Shown in pieces: positions 42,982 through 54,489 of a stretch of DNA of 64,000 bases; within the stretch, counting starts at the first letter, position 1; every line of letters begins with the position of its first letter. The notes beneath the pieces were generated by a model. It worked only from the letters and a program-made list of their open reading frames with translations. It was not told the DNA's origin and searched no databases. The stretch spans positions 2,465,696 to 2,529,695 of the forward strand of contig OY725492.1 in the NCBI GenBank assembly GCA_963281255.1, given 5' to 3'. The translations under genes were made by a program, and so were the position numbers. The DNA comes from Aphrocallistes beatrix. Its lineage: Eukaryota; Porifera; Hexactinellida; Sceptrulophora; Aphrocallistidae.

Positions 42982-45005
42982 TCAGTCAAACTTATTATGA
43001 CACTTGGAGCTACACCTACATCGACTGTTGCATTTGACAGCATTCTGAAAACACTTGCATCGGCCGCTGTTGCATGTCTTGGTGCAACTGCACTTGGCGA
43101 AGCCCTGGCCAGTACCAATTGAGTCAAGGTGTGCGACTTCACGCAGAGATATATCCTCCCCTTGTATGACTTCCGCAATAGTCATGAATTGCTCCACACA
43201 AGGACTGAACTGATTGCGAGTATACAATTGATTCAGTAGTCCATGTTTTGTTCCGAGCTTGTAAAGGCCATCACCATGTACCGAGACCACAACAGCTTTT
43301 ACGTTAGGCATCTCCGCCCGGCCGCGATCCACCAAAGGAGGAGCAGGAACCATCACAGTGTCGCCGATATGTGCAAGTTTAAAGCGCTTGACTGAACGTT
43401 TCGTCATCATGTCTGCTTGCTGCAACTGCTTTCTCTTGGCTCCCAGCTGTTCAACATGAATGACACGCTTCCGGTGACATAAACTGCAAAGAAGAGATCC
43501 ACCATTTCCTTTGTCTCCCTCTTCTTGATCGCCAGAGAAGGCACATGGAGCGATGGCGTGGCAAGCTAGACCACAGTCATTGCACATGTCAGAACCGGTG
43601 CAACTTTCTCCGCAGGTGACGCATGCTAGCTGTACTTGGCAACCACCAGCAGCATTGTTTTCTTTCTCTGATTCTTCACCATCAAGTACCACAGATGTTT
43701 CTTCGTCACCATGCAGCTCACTGCCTTTCATCCCAAGAGCTTCTGCAAGCTGTTCCTCCGTTTCCAGGCGTTCAATGACTTCCTCAGGCAAATTCGATGC
43801 AGCAACACCCAGATGTGGCTTCTGTCCGAACATCGCTTCATTCGGCATGCGGCCGATTCCAGTGTGATAGCGAGTGTTCTTCTGCCACTGGACGAAGCGA
43901 AGACCTTCTGACCACTTCGTAGTGTTGTTCTCCTTCTGCCAGCAGGCCAGTATCGCTTCGATATCCCGATTGGCGCGTTCGACTGAGCCCTGTGACTGCG
44001 AATGACGAGGTTTTCCGTGGACAAGATGGCCGGCCAGATGCTAACAACCTCATTGACCACCTATAAAACATAAAGATATGTGTCATTTAAACTGATAGCA
44101 AAATTAAATGTACGTATGTTTCCTACGAAAGTTATAAATAATTTCCCTAGTTTTGTTAACGTTGACTATATGTATGCATAATGCATTGACATATCTTGTT
44201 TGCAAACTCCCTTCCATTGTCCGACTGTAGTACATGAGGCGATCCTTTGTCACAAAAGAAGTCAACCAAATGGTACGCCACCTCTTCCGCGGTTTTAGTC
44301 TTCAGAGGTCGAAGGACCACCATCTTCGTTAGGTGATCTTGATAATTCAGAATGAAACGGTAATCTTCGTCTTTCTGGCTCTGCATGTCTATCAAGTCCA
44401 CCTACAAAATAAAGAGATTTTATGACACAAAAATATAATTATTTATTTACATTATACACGTATTATTTTTATATGCTACTATTATTATTAAACGTTTTTT
44501 ATGTGGATTTAAAACATGCCTGACAACGAGAATTCATCGAGTTTGATATAATTGGCTTGACCACTAGTGATTTTCGGACACTGCTCTTCTTCAATTGGCA
44601 CGTCTCGCACATATTCCGGTACAACTCTATTTGTTCCAGCGTCACATTGGCATATTTTTCACAAGTTGCTTTATGCGTAATGCGTGGTCCTCCATGCTCT
44701 TTAACGAGATGAGTTGAATGGATCACATTGAAGAGCTCATCAGCACAGATGAATCGCAGATCAGTGCCCTTTTTTGCCAGTTTGCTTACTGTAGTGTCGT
44801 CGACGCCAAACTTCACAATTTCGTATTTCTTCATCAGTCGATAGTCCTTTGCATTCTTCTTTGCATCCGTCTCCTTCTCAAGCTGTTGCAATCGATTCAG
44901 GATCTGGTCGTACTCTTCTCTCGACAGCACAGTAGAAGTATTTATTCCTTTTGATATTCCAAACTCACCTACTTTATCATCAAACATTTTCCGCATCGCT
45001 TCCAT
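42982..45005 (-). CDS. KRBA2-like/Ginger-type integrase gene, three exons, probably inactive
   Basis: Resembles the KRAB-A-domain-containing-2-like proteins derived from Ginger-type transposons with retroviral-like integrases. Exon 1 (44520-45005, 162 codons, ATG at 45003-45005) has a coiled coil (ILNRLQQLEKE) and a zinc-binding region (CEKYANVTLEQIE, CETCQLKK). Exon 2 (44192-44401, 70 codons) holds LNYQDHLTKMVVLRPLKTKT and LQSDNGREF, with the first two catalytic Asp. Exon 3 (42982-44060) holds HGKPRHSQSQGSVERAN with the catalytic Glu, NEAMFGQKPH, cysteine-rich fingers (CVTCGESC, CNDCGLAC, LCSLCHRK), a chromatin-reader-like segment (IGDTVMVPAPP) and a terminal CxC-rich tail (CSCTKTCNSGRCKCFQ). 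Intron 1 is GC-AG. Defects: exon 2 lacks a GT donor and a one-base shift occurs near 44022. No flanking TIRs identified. Confidence 0.8.
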
Positions 45006-45158
45006 TTTACGGAATTAGTCAATTGGTAGTTGCCAGTAACTAGAGCAGAGCTAATAGTGAAATGTTTGACCAAGCTTATAAAATATACTGTAATCTAATA
45101 GCTAATGACTAACAAGGAAGACAACGCCCGCCTTTCATTCTCCTAGCACAGTAGGCAT

Positions 45159-45267
45159 GTGATGAAACTGACTTCTGCTCAGAATCAAGCAAGGTTGAGT
45201 TTAATAAATTCTAATTTGAGATGAACTACAATCTTTCTTGATTCTGAGCAGAAGTCAGTTTCATCAC
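45159..45267. repeat. Hairpin repeat with 31-bp arms
   Basis: GTGATGAAACTGACTTCTGC and 11 further bases pair perfectly with the complement ending at 45267, around a roughly 45-base loop. It may be a small MITE, or one end of the neighbouring KRBA2-like element; the location 150 bp upstream of its start codon allows either. Confidence 0.8.
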
Positions 45268-45360
45268 ACTAACAACAATCTACAATAATCCTAAAGGAAT
45301 AAATACTAGCTACTAATGCCTAATACCAGATATGAATACTGACACTACAAGTGTGTCTAC

Positions 45361-46055
45361 GCTATTATGATCTTTAGAGATCGTGATTCGAATATTTTCA
45401 ATGATTTTAAAAGATTTTTAAAGTCTAAGACCTGGAACTATGTTTTGTATGGTGATTTTTATGAGGAAAAAATGTGTCCTAGCATGCAGCGAAAATCGAG
45501 AATCAGGGCCCACTACTTTCCAAATGATCATTCTAGAGTATTAAAATTCTAGGAAAAATTGGCTCTCACATTTTCCTCGAACACTCTAAATTTGTAGAAT
45601 TAAAGGATGTTTATATCAGTACATATTGAGAACCATTTGGATCAGATTTTTGGTGATGTGGAAAAAAGTGAAATTTTGGGTGATTTTGCTAAATGTACCA
45701 AATTTGATCTCGTGAAATTATAACTTTCTCTCGTTTCTGATAATGAATTCAATGGATTTATGAAATAACTCCATGGTGACTAAAAGGTATCTGGTGCTAA
45801 ATCGTCATAGAACATCGATTATGAAGACATTTTTGACAGAAGCAGTTACCTCGATTTTCGCTGCGTGCCAGGACACATTTTTCTCCATAAAATTCACCCT
45901 ACAAAACACAGTTCCAGGTCTTAGACTCGAAAAATCTTTTAAAACCATTGAAAATATTCGAATTACGATCTCTAAAGACCATAATAACTAATATTGTTTG
46001 AGTATAAAAATTTTTATACCTAATGAAGCTTGTATCAGAACTTATGAGCCACCCT
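45361..46055. mobile_element. Foldback element, second copy (empty-site reference)
   Basis: Same family as 15609-18219. The right end, read inward, is CAGGGTGGCTCATAAGTTCT, continuing GATACAAGCTTC. The left arm starts abruptly at 45361 in mid arm. It contains TATCTGGTGCTAAATCGTCA at about 45789, the site that carries the Harbinger-like element in the other copy. Confidence 0.82.
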
Positions 46056-46061
46056 GTAGAT

Positions 46062-46593
46062 TAATCGAGTTTTAATAGGAAGGATATATATACGTATATC
46101 TGTAACGAATTGATTGAAGAAACTTCCTGACACAGAAAGCTGATTTTTGGCATGTGGTAGTCTTTTGGCTATGGCTCCACTAAGTTCTGAGCTCAGACCA
46201 AAATGTCCACTCATCATGGAATTATGACGTCATTGTCACCTTTTTTTATAATATGAAATTTCAGTTTTTCGACTATAACTCAGCCATTTTAAGTTATAGA
46301 AGGCTGAAATTTTGATAGAATGTATATATCAATATACTTCACATATTATATGACTATCTTCAAAATGATTACTCATCACTCTGTTATGACGTCATCATTA
46401 TTCATCAATAGTTTAATAATTGACAAATTTTGTATTTTTTTGAGTGTTATCGATTATAACAGTAAGACAGACGTATTTAGAGATGTTATCTACGTTCTAT
46501 TTACTCAATGTGAACTTAGGCGTCCAATGGACGCCTCTGGCGGATCCGAAGTGTATGTCTGCCGCGCAGCACTAGCATTCGATGCGCGCTTGT
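46062..46593 (+). mobile_element. HLE repeat with inverted head
   Basis: Head in reverse (ATTAATCGAGTTTTAATAGG at 46062), then CTGTAACGAATTGATTGAAG (46100) and the whole core to GCGCGCTTGT (46593). The 3' hairpins are decayed (GGCGTCCAATGGACGCC keeps pairing although the sequence changed). Confidence 0.87.
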
Positions 46594-46598
46594 ATATG

Positions 46599-46990
46599 CA
46601 CCAACCGTACTTAAGTATTTGAACACTTGATTCTTCCCCATGCAAATAATGATAAATTGAATCTTTTCATGAAGGTTAACACGATCAAATTCAAAGAGAT
46701 ACTAAAAGTCTGATTTCAGATTCGAAATTTGCTCATTCGAATTTGTAATAGTTCAATATATCTAATAAATTACTAAACTCTATGAATAATCTTATCAGCC
46801 TGTATGTAATTAATTACTATCATGTATATGGTTAAAATGGGCGTATGTAGCATAAGGTGGCACTGATTGATAATTACAAAAATTTCGGAATGAATGATTA
46901 GTTAGAAAATCCAACTGTGACTAATTCGAATCCGTATTATTCGAATTTGGAATTCGATTAGTTGTATCCCATACCTTTTAGAAGTAAACG
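46599..46990. mobile_element. Tc1-type MITE relic (CACCAACCG family)
   Basis: Left end CACCAACCGTACTTAAGTAT follows the HLE 3' end. The interior is collinear with 49111-49585 (GATTTCAGATTCGAAAT, ATGGTTAAAATGGGC). The right terminus is missing. Confidence 0.75.
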
Positions 46991-48289
46991 GCCAAATTTT
47001 TTATTGCTAATTTCATTGTATTACTGAGCGATCTACCATCTGATAGCACTAGTAGTTGGACGGTATTTATTTTGATTTTTATGAGATAACTCTATAAATT
47101 TTAGGGTTACTAAAAATTGAAAAATAATTGGAGTTTTTTGACGCATTCACCAATTAGTTTTTAACTTATTTGATAATTTTTTAATGATATGGACCTTAAC
47201 ATTGTTTTGGCACCTTTGGAGATTATATAACACAAATATTTAAAAGAAAATAATATCCAAACAAAATAGCTCTATAAGTTCATTTATATAATGCTCGGGA
47301 AATCGCCTGTTTGATATCAGATATTTAGCGATCACTACTGGATCAGAGATAAAATTCTGATCGTTTCAAAAAAAAAATTGTGTTTGGATCCGACCATTTG
47401 TTCTTGAGATCGCTTACTATAGGTAAAGTTCGTGCATAATATCTCTCTATGGTCCCGAAAGAGGCCGATGTCATATCTTAAAAACTATTGAAGATATATA
47501 ATCAATTATATTCTTAAATAAAAGGATATATGCAAAATATATAGTTTCCTCAAACATTCCTTTGTCAAAAAATAAATATTTCTCGACTTATCATTGATTT
47601 AATTGTAATACAAATTATATATAGAAATTTGAATATATTAGAAAATGGCGAATCTAATCATTAGATATCTATCCAAATGTGGCTATTATGCTAAGTAATG
47701 AATACAACTGTCGTTAAGAATGTGTGCAGAAAAATTGGAGAACTTTTGATAATTATTTTGAAAGTTCTGGCCTTGGACCTCGCAGATTCGGTCAAAAACC
47801 CCCCATTTAGGCTCCAAAAAGAGATATCTCTCTATCTCTGAAAATATAAGCCCAAATTCTTAGTTCTCACTTCCTAATATACTTTTTATATAGGCACATA
47901 TATGATTCATTGATAATAATTGCACTACATCCTATGGAATGTAAGTTTTGGATTTTTGTCATATGATGACGTAGCAATTTTCGAAAATCCTAACTTGGAA
48001 ACTAAAAGTAGACTTTCGCTCTAACTTCCTAATATACTTTTTGGAAGCTCTTTATTCATTCTAAACTGATATATTATACTTCGCAGTGCCAGGAATATGA
48101 ATTATTATTTACAATTATCTCAAAATATTCGGGGTTGGGGGCCTCAAGGAAATTTGTGTATTTCAGGGTACTCTTGCTATTTTTTGTAAATATTTGGTTC
48201 GAATATACCTAAATCAGCAGTATGAATGCGAATAAATGTCTGTGAATGCTTTTGTTCATTATTAATAACTCATTTTACATCCTTCTTGA
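46991..48289. other. Tubby intron, no recognised feature
   Basis: AT-rich, no credible coding frame. Internal near-repeat: CTAACTTCCTAATATACTTTTT occurs near 47863 (as CTCACTTCCTAATATACT) and at about 48031, suggesting an old local duplication. Confidence 0.5.
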
Positions 48290-48678
48290 CATCTAAACTT
48301 AAAATCTCTATATCTCGGGACTAAAATTTCAAAATTGACCGTCTTTACAGAATTATAAGTCAAAATTGTTTTGAGTTAGAGGTTTGAAAATTTCAAGAGT
48401 TGTTCCATATCATTAAGCGATGAACGTAGGACCACTTTATTTTCGATATCTTATAACCTGGTGATTTTATTCCTGATTTTCCAAAATAAAACAGACATTT
48501 TGCCGTTTTTTGGCCCTTTTTTCGGACACCGATAAAATTTACAATTTTTGTCATTTAACTTTCTTTTGGTCCTATGAAGTTGCAAATACGGTAGACTATC
48601 TATGATTCGATTTTGGAAGCATTTGATTTCTTGGTATGTCCTAAACAATTCTTTGAGTGGCCGGATTTCTACCATTAA
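48290..48678 (-). repeat. 380-bp dispersed repeat, copy 2 (inverted)
   Basis: Inverted counterpart of 3571-3951 with the same two boundaries (CATCTAAACT at left, ACCATTAA at right). Confidence 0.8.
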
Positions 48679-49110
48679 GATGTGCTAGCGAAAAACGAAA
48701 ACAGACTTTGAGACACTGTATCTCAAAAACTAGAAATGAGAATCAAAAACGGTTTGGAATGTGTAAGTATTTCTTGACGGAGATACCTGCCCACGCTTAA
48801 CATCTCTTATAGCTCTGTTTTCATCGTATGCTGTAAGCAGACTTTCATCCAGGCGTACTGGGCTCGCCTAGAGGCGCGTATTTGATCCCATGGATCATAA
48901 TTAGGCGTATGATTTAGACGCACGGCATAAAACATATATAAAATGCAGAGTCTAGGTGCGTAGAAAAATGGTGGCGCCCATTTTGGCGTATGACTTTGGA
49001 AAGCTGGATGAAACCCTGGCTGTAAGCCAAATCATATGTTTTTTCGATGGCGGTATCCTTAAATATTTTTCAAATAATTTTCAAATACTTTTGTCCCCTT
49101 GGTGTATATA

Positions 49111-49585
49111 CACCAACCGGACAAAAGTATTTGAAAACTTGATTCTTTCCTACACAAATAGTGCTAAATTGAAACTTTGAAGGGCAGTACGTTCAAATTC
49201 TAAGAGATACTAGAAGTCTGATTTCAGATTCGAAATCTACACATTCGAATTAGTCATAGTTCAACATATCTAATCAATTACTCAGCTCAATGAATAATAT
49301 TATTAGTCTGAGCCACCATAGGTAATTCATTGCCACCATGTATAATGGTTCAAATGGGCCTATGTGGCATAAGGTGTCACTGATAGATAATTACAAAAAG
49401 TTAGGAATGAATGAATGATGAGAAAAATTCAAATGTGACTAATTCGAATGTGTATTATTCAAATCTGGAATCCGATTAGCCGTATCCCATACCGTTTAGA
49501 AGTAATCTTCTTAATGAATATGCACTTTTTAGTACAATTTGTATGTGGAATAATGAAGTTTTCAAATACCCTTGTCCCCTTGGAG
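49111..49585. mobile_element. Tc1-type MITE, 475 bp (CACCAACCG family)
   Basis: Left end CACCAACCGGACAAAAGTAT, right end read inward CTCCAAGGGGACAAGGGTAT. Same length as and distant similarity to the CACTGCC family. Immediately left (49076-49110) is the right terminus of another copy (AAATACTTTTGTCCCCTTGG), giving a head-to-head terminal palindrome. Confidence 0.82.
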
Positions 49586-49639
49586 TATATACACACATAC
49601 ACAAACATTAATCCAGTTTTAATAGTAAGGATGATGTAC

Positions 49640-49888
49640 TAGAAAAAACTGCTGCCGTAGTGTCCTACCTGCTGGGTGATGCGAAAGCCCACAGTTGATG
49701 TGTTTTTAGCACAGCCCGAGAAGCTACTCACATATTTTGAAAACTTGAACGATGACATAAATGAAAAAGCACTAAAGCAGATACCAGGCGAGATGCTGAT
49801 CAACACCTGGAGTGCATCACATGTTTTGCTAGATGTCGGCATCATAATCAAGCAATCTCATCTTAGAGCCCTCAAACACATTTACTAA
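49640..49888 (+). CDS. Unrecognised open frame, possible retroelement or gene fragment
   Basis: An open frame at 49676-49888 encodes VDVFLAQPEKLLTYFENLND, then INEKALKQIPGEMLINTWSA, with codon use more balanced than the surrounding AT-rich DNA. A second frame just upstream reads TAAVVSYLLGDAKAHS. Together they look like one broken coding sequence. I do not recognise the family. It begins right after an HLE head (about 49600-49632), so it may be part of a mobile element. Confidence 0.35.
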
Positions 49889-50984
49889 ATATTTTAGAGC
49901 TATTAATCTCTCGATAACTTTAGCTAGGAATGGCAAATTGTGCTATTGCCCTGTAGTTTGATAATTCATTGGGGTTCAAATATATTTTTCAAGTGAAAGA
50001 ATAATAATAACTTGCTTTAAACAACCTGGAAAGAGTGATTGACGTATCCAGACAAACTTTTGCAGAAATAATTAGATCCCTTTCTATGATATTAGCAATT
50101 AGGTATGAGTGGGACTTCGTATATGTTGATGTAAGTCAAAGGTATAAGAATATCAGTAAGCGTCTAGTTTGAGATTATCTTAATCTTAGCAGTGTTATTC
50201 TGCTAGTCAATTGAACAGGTGTACATTGTTCCATAAATCTTTCCCCATGACCAGGACGCTTTCATCCACATCTTCTTGAGGGTAATCTAGGTAATATCAT
50301 TAAGAATAGAGATAGATGAAAGTTAAGGTTGGCTTTTCATATAATAGCTAACTTTTTACTTTTTCAACCGATTCATTTAATTTTTTCAGAACAGATTTGA
50401 ATCGCAGAGTTATCTGCAAAACTGCATTAATAATTGAAATAATTCAAACGATAAAAAATTTTAAAAAAATTTGGGCAATTTACGGGGAAGAAATCGGAAA
50501 CAATATTCCTACAATATTTTAGAAACTTTTCAAATTCATTCATAAATCGATAATCTAACTAATGAACAGACAGATTTTTGAAATTTTGAAAATTGTTAAA
50601 AACTCACACCAAAACACCCGAGGAATTATAATTTTAGTAATTTTGACACTATTTTTTTTATAATTCTCTTTTTATTCCTAATATCAAAATTCTGTCTGTT
50701 CATTATGTTCTACTCTTTAGATCTATCAGAAACCGTTGAGTTTTCGCCCCTATGTTGAATTTAGAAAAAGTTATCAACTTTATAATTGCTGAAAAAAAGT
50801 CTCAGAAAATAGGATTTAGAAAATATTTATATATGTACCTCAATTCCCATTAGTTTTAACTGCTTTGGAATATTAAATAACATGCAAATATCCTTATTCG
50901 ACAACTTATAGCAGAACTTAACTTCAAAATATGGTATATCAAAAATTTTCCCCATCAAAAATGGGAAAACTGGTCATTGCTGAC
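49889..50984. other. Tubby intron, no recognised feature
   Basis: AT-rich, no coding frame of note. A weak inverted similarity between about 50560-50580 and 50690-50710 (AACAGACAG / CTGTCTGTTC) may mark a decayed foldback. Confidence 0.45.
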
Positions 50985-51375
50985 TGGCCACCCAAAAATA
51001 ACCACATTCGATAGTGTCCGCCTGAATCCCAGATCAATAACTTCTTTGAACCATGTCATATAATCATTTTAATGATAAATTCGTGCTCAGCACTAAATTT
51101 CCAGCAATTTGATATATATATTGACCATATTTGGAGAATTTTTTGGATGTCCGTGCATAGCAACGACCAGGAATTTTTTCATATTCCTTGCCGTTGCTAG
51201 GAACCCGCAGCCAAAGAATTTCTCCAAATAGTATGTCCAAAATATATATCAAATTGCTGGAAATTAGTGCTGAGCACAAATTTAGCATTAAAATAATGAT
51301 CTAACATGGTTTAAAGAAGTTATGGATACGAGACATTCCGTTTCAAAATTGTGTCCTTTTTTGGGCGACACCAGG
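50985..51375. repeat. Foldback repeat with roughly 180-bp arms
   Basis: The left arm (CTTCTTTGAACCATGT ... AGCAATTTGATATATAT ... GGAGAATT) pairs with the right arm (complement of CAAATTGCTGGAAAT, then AACATGGTTTAAAGAAG). The centre is at about 51175, near TTGCCGTTGCTAGG versus GCATAGCAACGACC. Outer similarity (CACCCAAAAATAACC / TTTTTTGGGCG) extends the arms. Non-coding. Confidence 0.82.
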
Positions 51376-51594
51376 TGGTACAAGTGGCTCTAAGTGGTTA
51401 AATATTAGCATTGAAATTCTAAAAATCAAAATTAATGTTTAGAACCCCTTTAGTGATCCTAAAATGGTTAAAAAGGACTTTTGCAAATTTTTGATAAAAA
51501 CAAAATGCCCATAGGACAGGCCAACCTTAAAAGACAGAGTTATAATCTCAAGGTAGACAGAAAGCCACAAAAATGCATAATATATGCACTGTAG

Positions 51595-52219
51595 GGGAGC
51601 ACGACAACTCGCAACAGACAACTCGCAACACCGACAACTCGCAACACGACAACTCGTAACAAATCTGTTTGGTCAAATTATAAGGAAAGTAAATTTATTA
51701 TTGCAAATTTATCATAAAACTGAAATACGTAATAATGATAATAATAATAGCTAGTATTTCTATACTAGCTTAGTCAGTCCCCATGCTGAAATGGTGTGCT
51801 ACACCTCTTAAGAATTCTAGTCTGGGGCGGTGTAGATAGCTCCCAACTAAATGACTCAAGGCATTTTCATTAGCTTGTGACGTTTGCCGTTTATATACCC
51901 GATCACCAGCTATATACTTGGCCTGCCTTATTTCAACGAGACCTTGCTCACGCTTCAGTGCAGTGATAAACTTACAGCGCTGGTCGATATGCACCTCCTG
52001 GGAGCGTACGACCGATATAGGTTCTCTCAAAATAACCAATCAGATCGTCTGTTTCAGGAGTAGGAAGCTGCCCAGCCACATCAGCGAATAAACTAGCTAC
52101 TTCATAAGGAGCAGCAAATGCCAAAGCTGCAATCATTCTGATTCTGATAGCCAGTTACGAGTTGTCGCGTTGCGAGTTGTCGGTGTTGCGAGTTGTCTGT
52201 TGCGAGTTGTCGTGCTCCC
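51595..52219. mobile_element. Mutator-like element (MULE), 625 bp, with 9-bp duplication
   Basis: The TIRs, about 66 bp each, begin GGGAGCACGACAACTCGCAA. They consist mostly of repeats of CGACAACTCGCAAC. A perfect 9-bp duplication GCACTGTAG (51586-51594, 52220-52228) is the classic MULE signature. The interior keeps a 3' fragment of a MULE-type transposase gene, so this is an internal deletion derivative. Confidence 0.92.
51770..52130 (-). pseudogene. C-terminal fragment of MULE-type transposase
   Basis: On the - strand a frame from about 52130 reads MIAALAFAAPYEVASLFADV, then DDLIGYFERTYIGR, which resembles the end of the MULE transposase domain. After a frameshift near 51985 it continues KFITALKREQGLVEIRQAK, YIAGDRVYKRQ and LSHLVGSYLHRP to a stop at 51770. 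The central part expected between them is deleted. It probably derives from a FLYWCH-MULE protein like the one at 56532-57338, which covers a different part. Confidence 0.75.
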
Positions 52220-52543
52220 GCACTGTAGAACAACGCGGCCATAAATGCGAGATACAAAACAATAGATAAAATAACAAAATAATAAGACAAATTGGACACT
52301 CAAATATTATGGGGTTGAGTGACTGTCGCCCTACACCTCTGTTTTTAGTATGTATAAAGTTTGAAAGTAGTTTTATAAAAATTAGTTTTATAAAAAGATA
52401 TCTCAGTTTGTCTCAACCTTTATAATGCAGTCGCCATCCAAACACCTCACAAATTCGCAAATTAGTCTGTAACTTATTTTTAGGTTTTGTTTACTTTATG
52501 AAACTAGTGTAGACAAAAGTAAACGAATAATTTTCTAATATAC

Positions 52544-52979
52544 AGTGGAACCTGTATATAACGGCAATCCAAGAGACTGGACAAAATTGGCCGTGATACA
52601 CAGGTGACCGTTATATACAGGTGATTGTCTTAATCCCCAAAAGGTATCAACGTAGTGCAATAGATAGAAAGTTTTTAGAAATCCATTACTTGAAGTAATT
52701 ACATGAAACTTATTTCCCGTTCGTAACAGGTCCTGTAATAAACACATAAAAAGGTGATGGCCATTATAGACAGGTAGTGGCCGTTATAGACAGGTGATGG
52801 CCGTTATACACAGTTTTAGGGTCAGTAAGGGACTACAAACGGGTGGCCGCTGGCCGCGTTGAGCAGGTGACCGCTATACACAGGTTCAATATTATGGAAT
52901 TTCGGACGGGACTGTTCATTGGTGACCGCTATAGACAGGTGACCGTTATATAGAGTGGCCGTTATGGCAGGTTCGACTG
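52544..52979. mobile_element. TA-target MITE, 436 bp (CAGTGGAACCTG family)
   Basis: Third copy of the 10867 family, TA flanks, same ends. It is very similar to 10867-11309 over most of its length, suggesting recent activity. Confidence 0.93.
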
Positions 52980-52982
52980 TAT

Positions 52983-53134
52983 TCGGAATCTACACCCCTA
53001 AAATCCCATGTCAACCGTTTGAAGCTAGTCTCTTGCATATTTTTAAATTTCGTCAAAAGGTCTGAAAATATGCACAACCTTTTTATTGCATCAAAGTATT
53101 GATAACAACGACAGTCTATTGTAGCGCTGTACAA
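52983..53134 (-). other. Unrecognised open frame abutting a MITE
   Basis: Encodes CYQYFDAIKRLCIFSDLLTK, then TSFKRLTWDFRGVDSEY up to the MITE insertion site. The pattern is reminiscent of transposase interior regions, but I cannot assign a family. Beyond the MITE the frame closes at once. Low confidence. Confidence 0.25.
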
Positions 53135-53707
53135 TGATTTCTATTGTGGGAGTGAAAACAATACTTATATACGTATTGTTAGAATTGGTGTAAAGAATTG
53201 TTGTAGGTGTAATAATTCGCTAATTTCGCTAAACCTTCAGTTTCATATCTCTACGACTTCTCCAATCAAATCGAACAAACAAACAAACAAACAAAATCCT
53301 AGTTTTAACAAATAAGATTATACAACAATGGCTTAATATTTTTCAATAACATTAAAGTTGGTGAAGCTGAGTTAAAACTTAAAACTAAAATTGTTTCGCT
53401 ATCAATGCACTTCTGACATATCCATAGTATTTTTTAAATTGAGCGTTCTGTTCTCATTATTTCGTAGTCACGGTCTATCTTTGGATCCAAATCCAATCAA
53501 ATTCTTTATTTGATTCGTAATTGCTCGCTTCTGTGATTTAATGCAAGAAAGACCGCAAACGTAACTGAAATCGTCGAAATGATTTCTGCAAGCATAGTGC
53601 ATGTTTAGAATTTAATTTGCTTAATTAATTAATTAAATTGAAAAGAATTTGTATTTTAGATATTTGAAAATAAATATTCATGCACCCACATAGAGATTTT
53701 CTATCTA
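53135..53707. other. Tubby intron with short (CAAA)n tract
   Basis: A CAAA microsatellite lies at about 53271-53294. Nothing else recognised. Confidence 0.5.
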
Positions 53708-54130
53708 CAGGGTGTTTCAGCGATTGTATCACGAAAATAATTTGAAATTACTAGGTAAATATTTTACTAATCATCTTCCCCTTTACGATGTTGTTTAACA
53801 CCCTCTGACATTTGTGTGACAACAAAATGGACAAGCTAGATGACAAAGAAAAGAAGATCAAGATGGTGGAATTCTACCATAAAAATCAGTCCTATTCAAG
53901 ATTACCCCACACTTTTAAGGTTTACCCGCCCAAAATGACTAAATCAGAAATGAGTTAGCCCATATTAATGATGTTTTGAAATAATTTACTTTTATTCCAA
54001 CGGTTTGCTTCATTGTTTTTCATAAATGTCAAAGGATTTCCTTTCAAAAGCAACCAAAATAACTAAATTATCTCAATCACAAATGAAATGAAAGCAATTT
54101 ACTTTTGTGTGTAATCAATGAAACACCCTG
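53708..54130. mobile_element. TA-target MITE with transposase N-terminal scrap, 423 bp
   Basis: Sister of 7802-8225 (CAGGGTGTTTCA ends, TA duplication). The internal frame begins MDKLDDKEKKIKMVEFYHKN and continues QSYSRLPHTFKV before a stop, so this copy preserves slightly more of the mariner-type N-terminus. Confidence 0.9.
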
Positions 54131-54139
54131 TATATGCAA

Positions 54140-54489
54140 TACAATTCTTACTATTAAAACGATTAATGTATGTGACTATAACTCAATCATTTTAGATGAT
54201 AGAAGGCTCAAATGTTGTAAAATGTGTATATTAATATATCTCAAATATGATACAACTATATCAAAAAATGATGTCTCGTCATTCCGTTGTGATGTTATCA
54301 TTATGCATCAAAAATTGAAAAATTGATAAATATTGTGATTTTTCGAGTGATTTCGATTATAACAATAAGACAGACGTATTAGATGTTATCTACCCTATAT
54401 TTAATCGATATGAGCCTCGGTGCCCATATGGCGCCTGGCGGACACTGTGTCTACCAGTCGCGCAGATCAAGCATGCGAAGCGCGCTTGT
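54140..54489 (+). mobile_element. HLE repeat lacking the 5' half of the core
   Basis: A head (TTCTTACTATTAAAACG, 54145) is joined directly to mid-core sequence (GACTATAACTCAATCATTTT) and continues to the 3' end GCGCGCTTGT (54489). The microsatellite and 5' core are deleted. Confidence 0.85.
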
